A stretch of DNA of 64,000 nucleotides from Exophiala sp. HKRS030. Its lineage: Eukaryota > Ascomycota > Eurotiomycetes > Chaetothyriales > Herpotrichiellaceae. Shown in pieces: positions 21,601-30,054 of this stretch (position 1 is the stretch's first letter; each line of letters opens with the position of its first letter). The notes beneath the pieces are model-generated. The model was not told where the DNA came from. It made no database searches and was given only the letters and a program-made list of their open reading frames with translations. Location: assembly GCA_023897205.1 (NCBI GenBank), contig JAHWDD010000001.1, positions 992,001 to 1,056,000 of the forward strand, given 5' to 3'. Made by a program: the position numbers and the translations under genes.

Positions 21601-22774
21601 TACATGAGGCAGCACTGAGTTGGAGACTTTGCATCTGTCCTTCAGCTATCCGGCGAAGGGATATTCCAGTCACCGAACGACCGTCCATTCTGAAATTGAG
21701 CAGAACTAGGTCACCTGTAGATAAAATGATCAACATATCCCCAGCAGAGTTGCCTAGATGCTCAATGCGACATCCCTCTAGTTTCAGTCTGTACTCTGAA
21801 TGGTCGGTCATTGGGAATGAGGACGCATCCTTGGCAAATTCGTTGACAGCAACAGCGCTGGCCTTACCACCCTGATCCACATGGATCAATTCGTTGCCGC
21901 CAACGAGAAGAGCACCGCCGACCGGAAGTGGAAGAGCTAGGATGCGGTAGATGTCATCAGGTAACTTTTGGACCGATTGGAGGGTTGTCGAGGCCTTTTG
22001 CTCCAGGTCGAGTGCATATACCGCATATATTGTTACGTCGCGTCTTTCCGCGCTCATGTTGGAGGAGCGAGCCATGGTCGAATAGACTATGCCGATGGTT
22101 GGATCGCGGTACTCGTGAAGGAAAGCGATATCGACAGGATGAAACAAGCCAGGATCCAGCATTGTGAGAGGCAGGACAAACGAAGGGCTGTAAGGGGTGG
22201 CATGATCATTCGTTGTAGTGTCGTCGGGGGGTTTTGTTGGTGAATGACGCGGTTTATCCTCGGCGTCAAGCTCATCAAAATCATCCATGGCTAAGTCGTC
22301 GCCGGTTTGATGGAAGGGAATAATGGCCAGATTACTGACACCAAAATTGTATGCGGCACATCTACTGGAAGGATCAATCGACAAGCGACTGACACAATCA
22401 GCGAGATCGGGCTGCCATGGCGCTGACTGAGTAGCATGCTGCTCATAGTAATGAATTGACAAGGTAGATATGCTATGCAGTGTTGGGTCCCATTCGACCA
22501 GACTCAATTTAGCATCTAGAAAAGCCACTAGAACAGCATCTCCACCGCTTTTCGAGTCTGGAATTCTCACTTTACCAAGAGAAGTCACTGTTCCAGCAAG
22601 GTTGTATTCGGCCACCAGAATCAGCTTGGTGTCATGTTCGAATTGCTTGTACTGGTATATCTGAAGTAGTGATGTGCGAGCTACAATAAGATTTTCCGCC
22701 TCTGCAGAAGTGAAGGAGGTCGACAGGGAGTGAGTGACACCCGAAGGCGGGAGCAGCTCGGTATAACACTGCAT
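18671..22774 (-). CDS. CFT1: CFT1: cleavage and polyadenylation specificity factor subunit A (CPSF160)
   Basis: An intronless 1367-residue protein, the large RNA-binding subunit of the mRNA 3'-end cleavage/polyadenylation complex, nuclear. The start MQCYTELLPPSGVTHSLSTS followed by LIVARTSLLQIYQ is the hallmark of Cft1. The body has the three beta-propeller organisation of the CPSF_A/DDB1 family, with an acidic Glu/Asp-rich insertion about a third of the way in and a basic KKRKRE segment shortly after. The C-terminal CPSF_A region includes LRGTGLCILGDAFSGLWL, RDLENPPVLAAEFL and DGDGTLRVLQYDPENPKA. A Gly/Asp-rich insertion (VGGGGGGDSDMDVDGPGG) sits near the C-terminus. Length agrees with fungal orthologues. 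The lack of introns contrasts sharply with the neighbouring block. Confidence 0.95.
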   Translation of the reverse strand: MQCYTELLPPSGVTHSLSTSFTSAEAENLIVARTSLLQIYQYKQFEHDTKLILVAEYNLAGTVTSLGKVRIPDSKSGGDAVLVAFLDAKLSLVEWDPTLHSISTLSIHYYEQHATQSAPWQPDLADCVSRLSIDPSSRCAAYNFGVSNLAIIPFHQTGDDLAMDDFDELDAEDKPRHSPTKPPDDTTTNDHATPYSPSFVLPLTMLDPGLFHPVDIAFLHEYRDPTIGIVYSTMARSSNMSAERRDVTIYAVYALDLEQKASTTLQSVQKLPDDIYRILALPLPVGGALLVGGNELIHVDQGGKASAVAVNEFAKDASSFPMTDHSEYRLKLEGCRIEHLGNSAGDMLIILSTGDLVLLNFRMDGRSVTGISLRRIAEGQMQSLQLSAASCTANLGSSCLFIGGEDCDSVVVSLARKSGQLKRVQSRVKSETDGFEPDGNEDDLEDEDDLYGEIYSGTNGHSSADASGQNLRVMDRLLCIAPVNSFALGNSKKRKREDTDAAKGYQSHEQELAVAYGRGHAGGIAFLSRQLELKVTKRFKFEGANGLWCLGTKHAQSESDQTLDDLLIVSQYTSEGVGLSSLCRLSEGNLEPVPDSEFDQMAGPTVSISQLKNSGHTIQVLPTEIRVYDSKFALSQIFPIVDEDDGQLSKAVKTTFAEPYLAVIRDDRVMTLLKADKAGELDEVELPDILQDKAILSASLYQDHRDFFQTSRFYDDAGLSGPILCVLTTDGHFCLLSLPNIGLRVFQCESLPFLPTYLMQDLQIPKHWRNKDDIGEVLLADLGDEIDRRPFLAVRNLTGDVILYEPFAIPNISGSFKFRKVATKAAENLDDQAEEEGEESSLGPMQVVSNVGGRPAIFVPGAHPWLVLREASTMPRIYELKLPGTNSIVGAHTLLCPHGLAFLDGRQQVCFGQLPNSAMIGQSDWSINRVPFRQDISSVAYFESTDSYVLAMNYGIDFQLPQDDEWHPEWQAETTTFLPSSIQSTLKLVSGESHSVISQYHFDAFERVLCVKTMNLEVSEETHERKELVVVGTAIVKGENLTTRGNIYFFDVVDVVPEPGVAESNLKLKLITKEDVRGAVSAICDIGSQGFLLAAQGQKCMVRGLKEDMSVLPVAFLDMRYYVHVAKELRGTGLCILGDAFSGLWLTGYSEEPYKLQVIGRDLENPPVLAAEFLPDGKQLFIVSADGDGTLRVLQYDPENPKAERGTKLLLRSTFNAGTLPTQMSLLPPQSKKSVGGGGGGDSDMDVDGPGGAGEMATSLSRILVATQSGSLCMVTPLPESAYRRLSTLQNTLLTTLDFQPCSLNPRAYRQVETDGIGGRGIIDGNLVKRWWETSTQQRVASADKAGGSVWEVRADMELISGGDLGF

Positions 22775-23349
22775 CTCGGGTGTGCTGTTGGTGTTTTGGA
22801 TAGCGTTTTCACTTGTGATGATCCAGGTACATCAGCAGGGCTAGATCGTATGCAGTGTGCGAACAAGATCCATGGCGAGCGCTGCGACCGGTGCAACTAG
22901 GTAGAAGAGGCTGTCGGTCCTAGTTGGAGAAGGGATGTTGGTCAAGCACAAAATGAATACTTGTAGTAGTCTGCTCGCCCTCGAGATTGAAAGCTGAGGT
23001 CGATTCGATGTCCATGTCTTGGCATACACGTGATACTATGCTTTCCGACCCGGATACGAATGCGAACACGAACACGAGTGACGCGACTTTTGCTGCAGAA
23101 TGACGATGACGCCGGCAACCTGCAATACCGAAGATCATGGCGACTGGGATTCGAAGTCATGCGCCTTGATTCACACCTCCTCCTCCATTACTCGCGCCAT
23201 CCATATTCTCAATTCTTCGCACTACCGGAACGAGCCCTGTTTTAATGTCGACATCTTTACAAGTCTTGGAACGATTAATCCGAAACTCTCATCCGCGTTG
23301 ACTGCTTTGAACACTCATCATGCTGGGAGTTGAGCCTGGCCTTTCGGCT
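22775..23349. promoter_or_regulatory. divergent promoter of CFT1 and the LMBD1-like gene
   Basis: 575 bp between two divergent start codons (22774 and 23350). No gene is seen. It must contain the core promoters of both housekeeping genes. Confidence 0.5.
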
Positions 23350-25128
23350 ATGGCCAGCGCAGGCTACGTCCAGATTACATTGATCTGGGTTGTCTATGCT
23401 ATTGCAGTGGCCATTTTGCTGTCAATTGCCTGTCTATTCGTCTATCTCTACCAGGCCCATCGCGAAAGATCCCTCCTTGTTACGATAGTCTGCATCTTCA
23501 CCATCACCTGTCTGCTGGCGACTGTGCTCCTCCTACCGGTCGATGTTGCTTTGGTCTCAAGTACGACAAGTTCCAAACTAGGCAGACGAAAAGATTGGGC
23601 GAACCAAGGCAAGATTGACAACATCACATACACACTGCGCATTGTGTATTACCTTCTCTACTCTTTGGACGCCTTGCTCTGTCTGCTTGTAGTGCCGTTC
23701 ACCTACTTCTGGTACGAAGAATATGACGAAGTTGCGCAAGAGGAGGGATCACAGACATTTGTGTCCAGGTTCTGGGCTGCATTTAAATACACCTTGATCT
23801 TCATCTTCCTTTGCGTCGCCTTATTCTTGGTCGGCTTCTTCGTTCCAGTTGCTCGTCATAGGGAAGGCGCGCATTTTGATCTAGACTTCTTCAAACATCT
23901 GTTATCGGAAAACCATGGAGAACGGGCCCTGACCTTTGCACTTGGCCTCCTCATTACAATTGGCGTCCTCATGTACTGCTTCTACACTGCAGCCGGCCTG
24001 GCTCTTTTGCCACTCACCTTGATCAAGTCAGCTCCGGCCATCTCTGCACCAGCATTGAGCGAAACAACCTCCTCACAATTGGAAAGTAACCTTGAACGAC
24101 AGAGGCAGCTCGAAGGTCGTGCTCATGGCAACCCGGACGGTTTGTCATCCAAAGATCAACGAGAGTTAGATGCTTTGGTTCGCGAAGAACGCACATTGCG
24201 CCGCCACCAAAGGCTGGCAGCAGAGGCTTCGGGCGAGGACCAGAACATCTTCTGGAAGATTTGGATCAAAATTGAGGCCATCTTTCGACCCATCAAGCTC
24301 ATTCTCGGCATCATTCTTGTCATTATCGTTCTCCTCATTTTTGCCAGTATGCTCATTACCGGCATCGACAAAGCTAAAAACTCGATCTGTAAGAGGCATT
24401 GTGGCTACCTCCTGGCTCATATCAACATCTTCCAGCCGATCAATTGGATCCTGGTCAAGTCGTCCGAGGTTTTCCCGATTGACTATATCATCTTCCTCTT
24501 GCTAGTGATGCTCTTCTTCAGTGCGAGTATCATCGGCATCGCTACAATTGGTATTCGAGTGCTCTGGATCACGATTTTTAGAATCCGGAAGGCACACACA
24601 TCTCCTCAAGCTCTGCTCATTGCGACTGTTATGCTCACCCTCATGACCCTGGCCATCAACTACTCCATTGCCATGATGGTGGCTCCACAGTACGCCACCT
24701 TCGGGCCGCAAACATTTTGCGATCATCCGCCGAAACATCCAGGTGAACAGCCCGACTGTTCGGACCACCCTCAACACATTATACCCTGCACTGAGATCAG
24801 CGACAACCCGGCTGCAAGAAATGTCTGTACACCTTCGGTGGTGTCTACGTTTCTGAACCGAGTTACTGTGAATTTCCCCTTCTTCGGTGTCGTCGACTTT
24901 TGGGCCCAATTTGTCTTTTTAGGCATTTTCCTTCTCGGATTTGTAGTTCTGCTCTTCCGCACACCGAAATTGTCTGATCCAGAAGCGGAGGAAGACGAGC
25001 TTGAGGAGGAAGAAGAGGGTCTTCTCGCCAGTACAGGCCGTAGGTTTGGAGCTACTTGGCAGGATATCACTGGAAGAGCCGGCCGCCCTGGAGGACGAGG
25101 AAACAGGGACGGTACAGGTGATGACTAG
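23350..25128 (+). CDS. LMBD1: LMBR1-domain protein, probable lysosomal/vacuolar cobalamin transporter-like (LMBD1)
   Basis: An intronless polytopic membrane protein of 592 aa. The first half closely follows fungal proteins annotated as 'probable lysosomal cobalamin transporter': [60 protein letters not shown] and [15 protein letters not shown]. About nine membrane segments are evident, with a charged cytosolic loop (residues ~240-290) and a C-terminal acidic run of Glu/Asp followed by a Gly/Arg tail. I chose the ATG at 23350, where similarity begins; an upstream in-frame ATG at 23320 would add ten residues. In animals LMBD1 works with ABCD4 in lysosomal vitamin B12 export. Fungi generally lack B12-dependent enzymes, so the true role here is uncertain. 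Confidence 0.9.
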   Translation: MASAGYVQITLIWVVYAIAVAILLSIACLFVYLYQAHRERSLLVTIVCIFTITCLLATVLLLPVDVALVSSTTSSKLGRRKDWANQGKIDNITYTLRIVYYLLYSLDALLCLLVVPFTYFWYEEYDEVAQEEGSQTFVSRFWAAFKYTLIFIFLCVALFLVGFFVPVARHREGAHFDLDFFKHLLSENHGERALTFALGLLITIGVLMYCFYTAAGLALLPLTLIKSAPAISAPALSETTSSQLESNLERQRQLEGRAHGNPDGLSSKDQRELDALVREERTLRRHQRLAAEASGEDQNIFWKIWIKIEAIFRPIKLILGIILVIIVLLIFASMLITGIDKAKNSICKRHCGYLLAHINIFQPINWILVKSSEVFPIDYIIFLLLVMLFFSASIIGIATIGIRVLWITIFRIRKAHTSPQALLIATVMLTLMTLAINYSIAMMVAPQYATFGPQTFCDHPPKHPGEQPDCSDHPQHIIPCTEISDNPAARNVCTPSVVSTFLNRVTVNFPFFGVVDFWAQFVFLGIFLLGFVVLLFRTPKLSDPEAEEDELEEEEEGLLASTGRRFGATWQDITGRAGRPGGRGNRDGTGDD

Positions 25129-26222
25129 TCACACACACATTAACGATGGGGATTATTCTGACCAAGATGAGGAGAGGGTGTATGAAGATATGTACAAGAG
25201 AACTTTCCAGATGTTGATGACTTCGAGTTGAAATGGGCTTGGTAACGTTTATCAAGAGAGGCGTCGTTTGTGTAGCGCACGATGTCCCTATGCGATAATA
25301 ATAGGATTGTATCCTTCAGGCGATGAACTTGTTCCTTCCGCTGCCAGCATACGAGCTCGTTGTTACTGTCACCGTCCCTCCAGGCCCCAGCCAACCTCAG
25401 CATGCCCTCTTCAGGGTCGGACGATTCTGTCGCCCCTAATCGTTCAATTTAGTAGAAATGTGAGACTTGGTAGAGTTGTACGGAAGGTGAGGATTTGATC
25501 TGCTGAACGAGCATGAAGTGCAGAATATGAAGTAGAGAACCTCAGAACAAGAGCAATAGCTATTACGCACACCCACCTCTGCATTACGCACGAGACTGAC
25601 TACCTTATGCTTATCAATATCTCGGTGCTCGTCATTCTCACTATCCTTGGGAATGTCTCTTGATGTACTGATTACTTGTCGGTTATCATTTAACTTATAT
25701 TGATACCAAGGAATGACAATTGGGAGTACTTTGGTGATATATCTGGTAGGTACGGAGTAGCCTTGTTCGTAATCCAGAGGTAGGTGTGCTTATTACCTAT
25801 CTCCCAGAACAAGGCTGAAAATACGGAGTCGCAAGGCTGACACTAGTATTTTCGTATGGATTCCCAGCCTCGCTGTCAACGACAACAGAAGCTGCGGCAT
25901 CTCGATACAAGAGTTCAACCTAACAACCTCACCCAAGAAGTACCTCAGCCTGACGTTCTGTCATTGTGATCAGGACATTTTCATGATCCGATGTGTATCA
26001 GATAGTAAGTGAAAATCGCAGGCAAGCGCTTCGTGAAACAATTGCACTTGCTGTAGATATTCAACTTTCACCGCTGCATCACACATTGAAGCCTTCTCCA
26101 TCTTCAGACACAAATGGACCGGAATTCATAAGCAGACGGCTTTGAAAGAGCCAAGTGGCTCTATCCAGAGATTTATCAACACGCAACACACAATTACCAG
26201 TATATCACATTCGACTTCATTG
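25129..26222. other. intergenic region containing a MITE-like element
   Basis: About 1.1 kb without a recognisable gene. The central part is a short inverted-repeat element (25557-25799). The remainder should hold the LMBD1-like 3' UTR and the promoter of the unknown gene at 26223. Confidence 0.5.
25557..25799. mobile_element. MITE-like element, copy 1 (terminal inverted repeats, TA-flanked)
   Basis: The left end (from 25557) and the reverse complement of the right end (to 25799) match over about 34 positions with roughly six differences. The shared core is GCACACCYACCTCTG followed by ATTACG. Both ends abut a TA dinucleotide, consistent with a TA target duplication. The interior (25605-25680) matches copy 2, e.g. 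ATCTCGGTGCTC and GAATGTCTCTTGA. There is no coding capacity, so it would need a transposase in trans. A TACGGAGTA motif (25751) lies inside. Confidence 0.7.
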
Positions 26223-27383
26223 ATGATGCAGTCATCAGATTTGACCGCTTCCCGGTGGGCAAGTCCCGAGGTGCGACGTGAGCGACAGTATCATCAAAGC
26301 AGCCCACCTCGCAGTCGGTCTCCGCAGAAGCGACACGCCACAGGTACGCCGGGGTCAAATAGTCGTAGCGTTCTTTCTACCCATCATATACCGAGCAATG
26401 CATCTGCACACCCATCCATATCTTCCTCGCCGGTCCGACCTTTGAGTTCGGCGCAAAGGATCTACCTTACCCGAGACACGGAATTTCAACGCTTCCGTCG
26501 ACTTTTCCGACGACTCGCGTGGAAAGCCAACAGTCTGACGCATTGGTCGCACCGAGCCTTGAACCTGGCGCAGGAATATCAGCAGTCACAACAACATCAT
26601 CATCATTATACTACAAACGCTGACCATGGTCACCCTGGAATGAGAACTGAGCACGATCCTCCATCCGGGCCTAGAGCGTCGTTGGGAAACTACGACATGA
26701 TAATCGATCCGATAGAGGCGGAGCGACAATTCAAGTTCGACTTCTTTGAGTTTTACAGCCTCCTCGAAAGGGGGTTGATCCACCTGTTCAGTATCTGGGG
26801 TATCGTGATAACAGCATCATCGATGCCAGATCATCATCAAGAACAAGACAACAGCAGCCACAGGCAATCGGAGAATCAACCACCGGGTTCCTCTATCATC
26901 GGCGACTCGCGGAGTTTTCACGGTGCATCACATCGCTTCCACGCTAATGTCTTAGCGGCCCTCGACCATCCTTCCAACCCCTTGCACGACATTCTCGGCA
27001 CCGGCGACACTCGCGCCTACATTGGGGTGGCCAAAGAATTTCGAAACAAGTGGAAAGACGTCGACCATCGACCCCTGGACTCTTTTGCTGGTCAAGAACG
27101 TGTCGAAGAGACCTGGGACAAGGCCAAAGTGAAAAGGTACGAAATGGTGCTGAGGGATTTGAAACTCGACGAACTTCTAGGGTCGATCCTGGGGGCCCTA
27201 GAAGAGGCCGGCCGAAGGGCTGAAGTAGAGCTGAGAAGGTTAGAGCAGGTTGCCGGTGGAGTCAGCCAGAAAGCGAGAGAGGCAGACCACCAAGCTCGTG
27301 GAGAAATAGAAGTCGACATGATGGATGCACCTTTCGAGAGCATGGCTGATGGGTTCGACGTCGATCATGACATGGAGCTTTGA
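26223..27383 (+). CDS. hypothetical fungal protein, unrecognised family
   Basis: A 386-residue intronless open frame from ATG 26223 to TGA 27383. The N-terminal ~90 residues are Ser/Pro/Arg-rich and probably disordered. A folded-looking region follows (YLTRDTEFQRFRRLFRRLAW through the NYDMIIDPIEAERQFKFDFF and YSLLERGLIHLFSIWGIVI segments), interrupted by a His-rich low-complexity stretch. A second ordered segment contains HANVLAALDHPSNPLHDILG and RAYIGVAKEFRNKWKDVDHR. A long charged C-terminal helix (about residues 315-355, coiled-coil-like) leads to an acidic tail. Codon use and composition look like a real gene. I do not recognise a family and assign no function. Translation could begin one codon later (26226). 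Confidence 0.7.
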   Translation: MMQSSDLTASRWASPEVRRERQYHQSSPPRSRSPQKRHATGTPGSNSRSVLSTHHIPSNASAHPSISSSPVRPLSSAQRIYLTRDTEFQRFRRLFRRLAWKANSLTHWSHRALNLAQEYQQSQQHHHHYTTNADHGHPGMRTEHDPPSGPRASLGNYDMIIDPIEAERQFKFDFFEFYSLLERGLIHLFSIWGIVITASSMPDHHQEQDNSSHRQSENQPPGSSIIGDSRSFHGASHRFHANVLAALDHPSNPLHDILGTGDTRAYIGVAKEFRNKWKDVDHRPLDSFAGQERVEETWDKAKVKRYEMVLRDLKLDELLGSILGALEEAGRRAEVELRRLEQVAGGVSQKAREADHQARGEIEVDMMDAPFESMADGFDVDHDMEL

Positions 27384-27626
27384 AGGAGAAACCCAGAGCG
27401 GGCAGTTAATGATATACGAGTACGAAAGATTAAGTAAGCGGCCAATCTCACTATACGCGCATCGCGTTTTCTCGCGTCCATCTCGTGTCTCTTCTCTGGA
27501 CAAAGATGTAGTTAGTGGTCATCACGTCATCAGTTATTTTATTCGTGGTCGCATTGTCGAGTGCTGGATCGCAGTTGATCTTGAGATACCCTTTTCCTCT
27601 GCGTCGTATCAATTCACAAGCTCGAC

Positions 27627-29450
27627 ATGGCTCGCGGTGCTCAACCGGTCGCTGAACCGTCCGAGTTCGAAAAGCAACGGCTTGCCAACATCGCCGAACG
27701 GGACGCCCTCCTTCGCAAATTGACCCAGGAGGCGCAACAGGCAGGGTTATACTCCAAGCCGGCGCCCAGTACCCTCCATGGCCAGAAACGGCCGGCGAAA
27801 CGAAAAGAGCCACCCTCGAAGAGGGTGAAGAAGGAGGACGTCACCCCTCGCCGTGTGTCGTCGAGACTCGCGGGACTCCAGGCGGACAGCGAGGTGGTCA
27901 AGCAAAAGGCCGAGGAAGCGTACGAGAAGGCGAAAGAGGAGGAGCGGCAGCGTCGACAGCGCGTCACGGGCGATTTGAGCTTCGGTTCGAGCCTGTTAAT
28001 CGGGACGGACGTGCTCCTCAAGGGCGTCGCGAAGCCCTACGAGCGCACCTTCGACGAGGACGACATCCGCGAAACGGGCGACAAGGACTTGAAGGCGCTA
28101 CGGGAGCGCATGAGTGGTCTCGAGGTGTGGGATCAATGGGAGCCGAACCGGATCAAGATCACCCCGGAGAGGATATACACTATGAGTTTCCACCCGGCTG
28201 CAACAAAACCGATTGTATTTGCAGGTGACAAGCTCGGGACATTAGGGATCGTCGACGCGTCGCAGACTCCCAACACGACGAATGTGAAGACAGAAGGTGG
28301 TGAGGATGACGACGATGACGACGACTACGATGATCCAGATCCAGAAATCACCCAAATCAAACCTCACACCCGAACCATCTCGGCCATGCACACCCACCCC
28401 AGCAAACCCGAGACGATATACACGGCGTCGTACGACTCGTCGATCCGCGCGACGGACCTGACAAAGGCCGTCGCCGTCGAGGTGTACGGCCCCGTGGACA
28501 AGGAGGACGACGAGCCCGTGTCGGGGGTCGACATGGCCGCGACCGACCCCAACGTCTTGTACTTTACGACCCTCAACGGCGCGTTTGGCAAGTACGACAC
28601 GCGGCAGGACGCCTCCAAGGCAGAGTTGTATCGGTTGTCGGAGAAGAAGATAGGTGGGTTCAGCCTGAACCCCTCGGCGCCTCACTACGTCGCGACCGCG
28701 TCCCTGGACCGGTCCATGAGGCTGTGGGATCTGCGGAAGATGACCAAGTCGTCCCCCGTCCTCGTCGGGCAGCACGAGTCGAGGTTGAGCGTGAGTCACG
28801 CTGCCTTCAACTCGGCCGGACAGGTCGCCACCACGAGCTACGACGACACCATCAAGATTCACTCCTTCGGCGTCAAAGGGTTGAGTCCCAATAAGGCCGC
28901 CGCGTTGGAGAGTATGGAGACTTGGAAGGCAGGGTACACGCTCGATGAAGAGGTCATGAAGCCTGAGGTGGTTATACGGCATAACAATCAAACGTGAGTC
29001 CCCCGACTTTTTGGTTTCTGTTCTTGTCCCAGCTTCATCCTCAGATTTTGTTCATCTTGGGGGGACGTGACCCGATGCTAACCAATGTGCCATGTGCCAT
29101 CTTCACAGAGGTCGATGGACTACCATACTCAAACCGAGATGGCAAATGTTTCCTCAAGATAATATCCAGAAATTGGTGGTTGGGAATATGAATAGGTGAG
29201 TTGTTTGCTGTCCTTTTTCTTTCCCTCCTGCCCCCTTTTTTTGGGTCCCCCCCTCCAGACGAACTGATTTTACTGACCGATGCTGCGTATTACAAACAGA
29301 TTCGTCGACGTGTACTCTGCCGATGGAACCCAACTCGCCCAATTAGGTGGCGAAGGTATCACCGCCGTCCCCGCCGTTGCCGTGTTTCATCCCACCAAAG
29401 ATTGGATAGCAGGTGGTACGGCTTCTGGAAAATTATGCCTTTGGATGTGA
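27627..29450 (+). CDS. CMR1: CMR1: DNA damage-binding WD40 protein (WDR76 family), 3 exons
   Basis: A nuclear WD40 protein linked in yeast to the replication-stress and protein-quality response; its human relative is WDR76. The exons are 27627-28993, 29109-29195 and 29300-29450, giving 534 aa. The N-terminus has [20 protein letters not shown], then a Lys/Arg-rich segment and [14 protein letters not shown] sequence ([11 protein letters not shown]), which are typical of Cmr1. WD repeats follow, e.g. [12 protein letters not shown] and [13 protein letters not shown], with an acidic Asp/Glu-rich loop near residue 220. The last two exons supply [18 protein letters not shown] and the closing blade [20 protein letters not shown], as in the family. 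The 5' end lies 243 bp from the preceding gene on the same strand. Confidence 0.93.
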
Positions 29451-30054
29451 TTTGGTGAATGTGATGTGACGTCCGCACATGTACGTCGACGGGGGATCGG
29501 GCATAGAATCACCTAGGTATCATATCATGAATACTATCAAGTGGTTATGCTACGTTATGGACGACTTTCTTTGGGTCGGGTCGAATGACAAAAATATCCA
29601 GGTCGGTCCTGGGTCGTGGACATTTTGGATCTCCCTGGATACAATACACCCTCGGCCCACCAACAACAGTCTTGGGCGGCGATTCCAAGGAGGAGCCCAT
29701 CCCTCAAGCACGCACAGTATAATTGACGAGTCGTCACATATCATCATCTACCTACTAAGTAGGTGGTGGGTTCGGCGACAGATATTCAACGCTACACCCC
29801 TACCTCTGCACTATCCAAACGCACAAGAGCTACCTACCAGGTATATATCACTAGAAGTGGCCCCCAATTGTCATTCGTTGTAGATGTTTGATTTGCCACA
29901 TGCACACGACTGAGAGACTAATCATTCAGTCGTTAATTCTTGGCCTTGTGCGTAATGCAGGGGTGGATGTGGGTGATTCCTATCGCCAGGGATTCCCTCC
30001 CCAAAAACTCAACGAACTTCCAATCGATTCCTCACTTGGCTGGGTGATGATCGA
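29451..30054. other. intergenic region containing a MITE-like deletion copy
   Basis: About 600 bp between CMR1 (+) and a convergent minus-strand gene. No coding sequence is seen. The right part carries a short copy of the inverted-repeat element (29838-29982). Confidence 0.5.
29838..29982. mobile_element. MITE-like element, copy 3 (internally deleted)
   Basis: Shares its left part with copy 2: the CCCCCAA-TTG-CATTCG stretch, then CGACTGAGAGACTAAT and GTCAATTCTT with one change. It shares its right end as well (GCGTAATGCAG, GGTG, GTGG, CCTA). The ~100 bp that separate two CCTTGT words in copy 2 are missing, and a single CCTTGT remains at the join. This fits deletion between short direct repeats. 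It ends 72 bp from the stop codon of the next gene. Confidence 0.6.

Noticed and set aside
28242..28991. 249-codon open frame opposite CMR1
   Set aside because: Antisense shadow of the WD40 coding region; biased composition and no recognisable domain.
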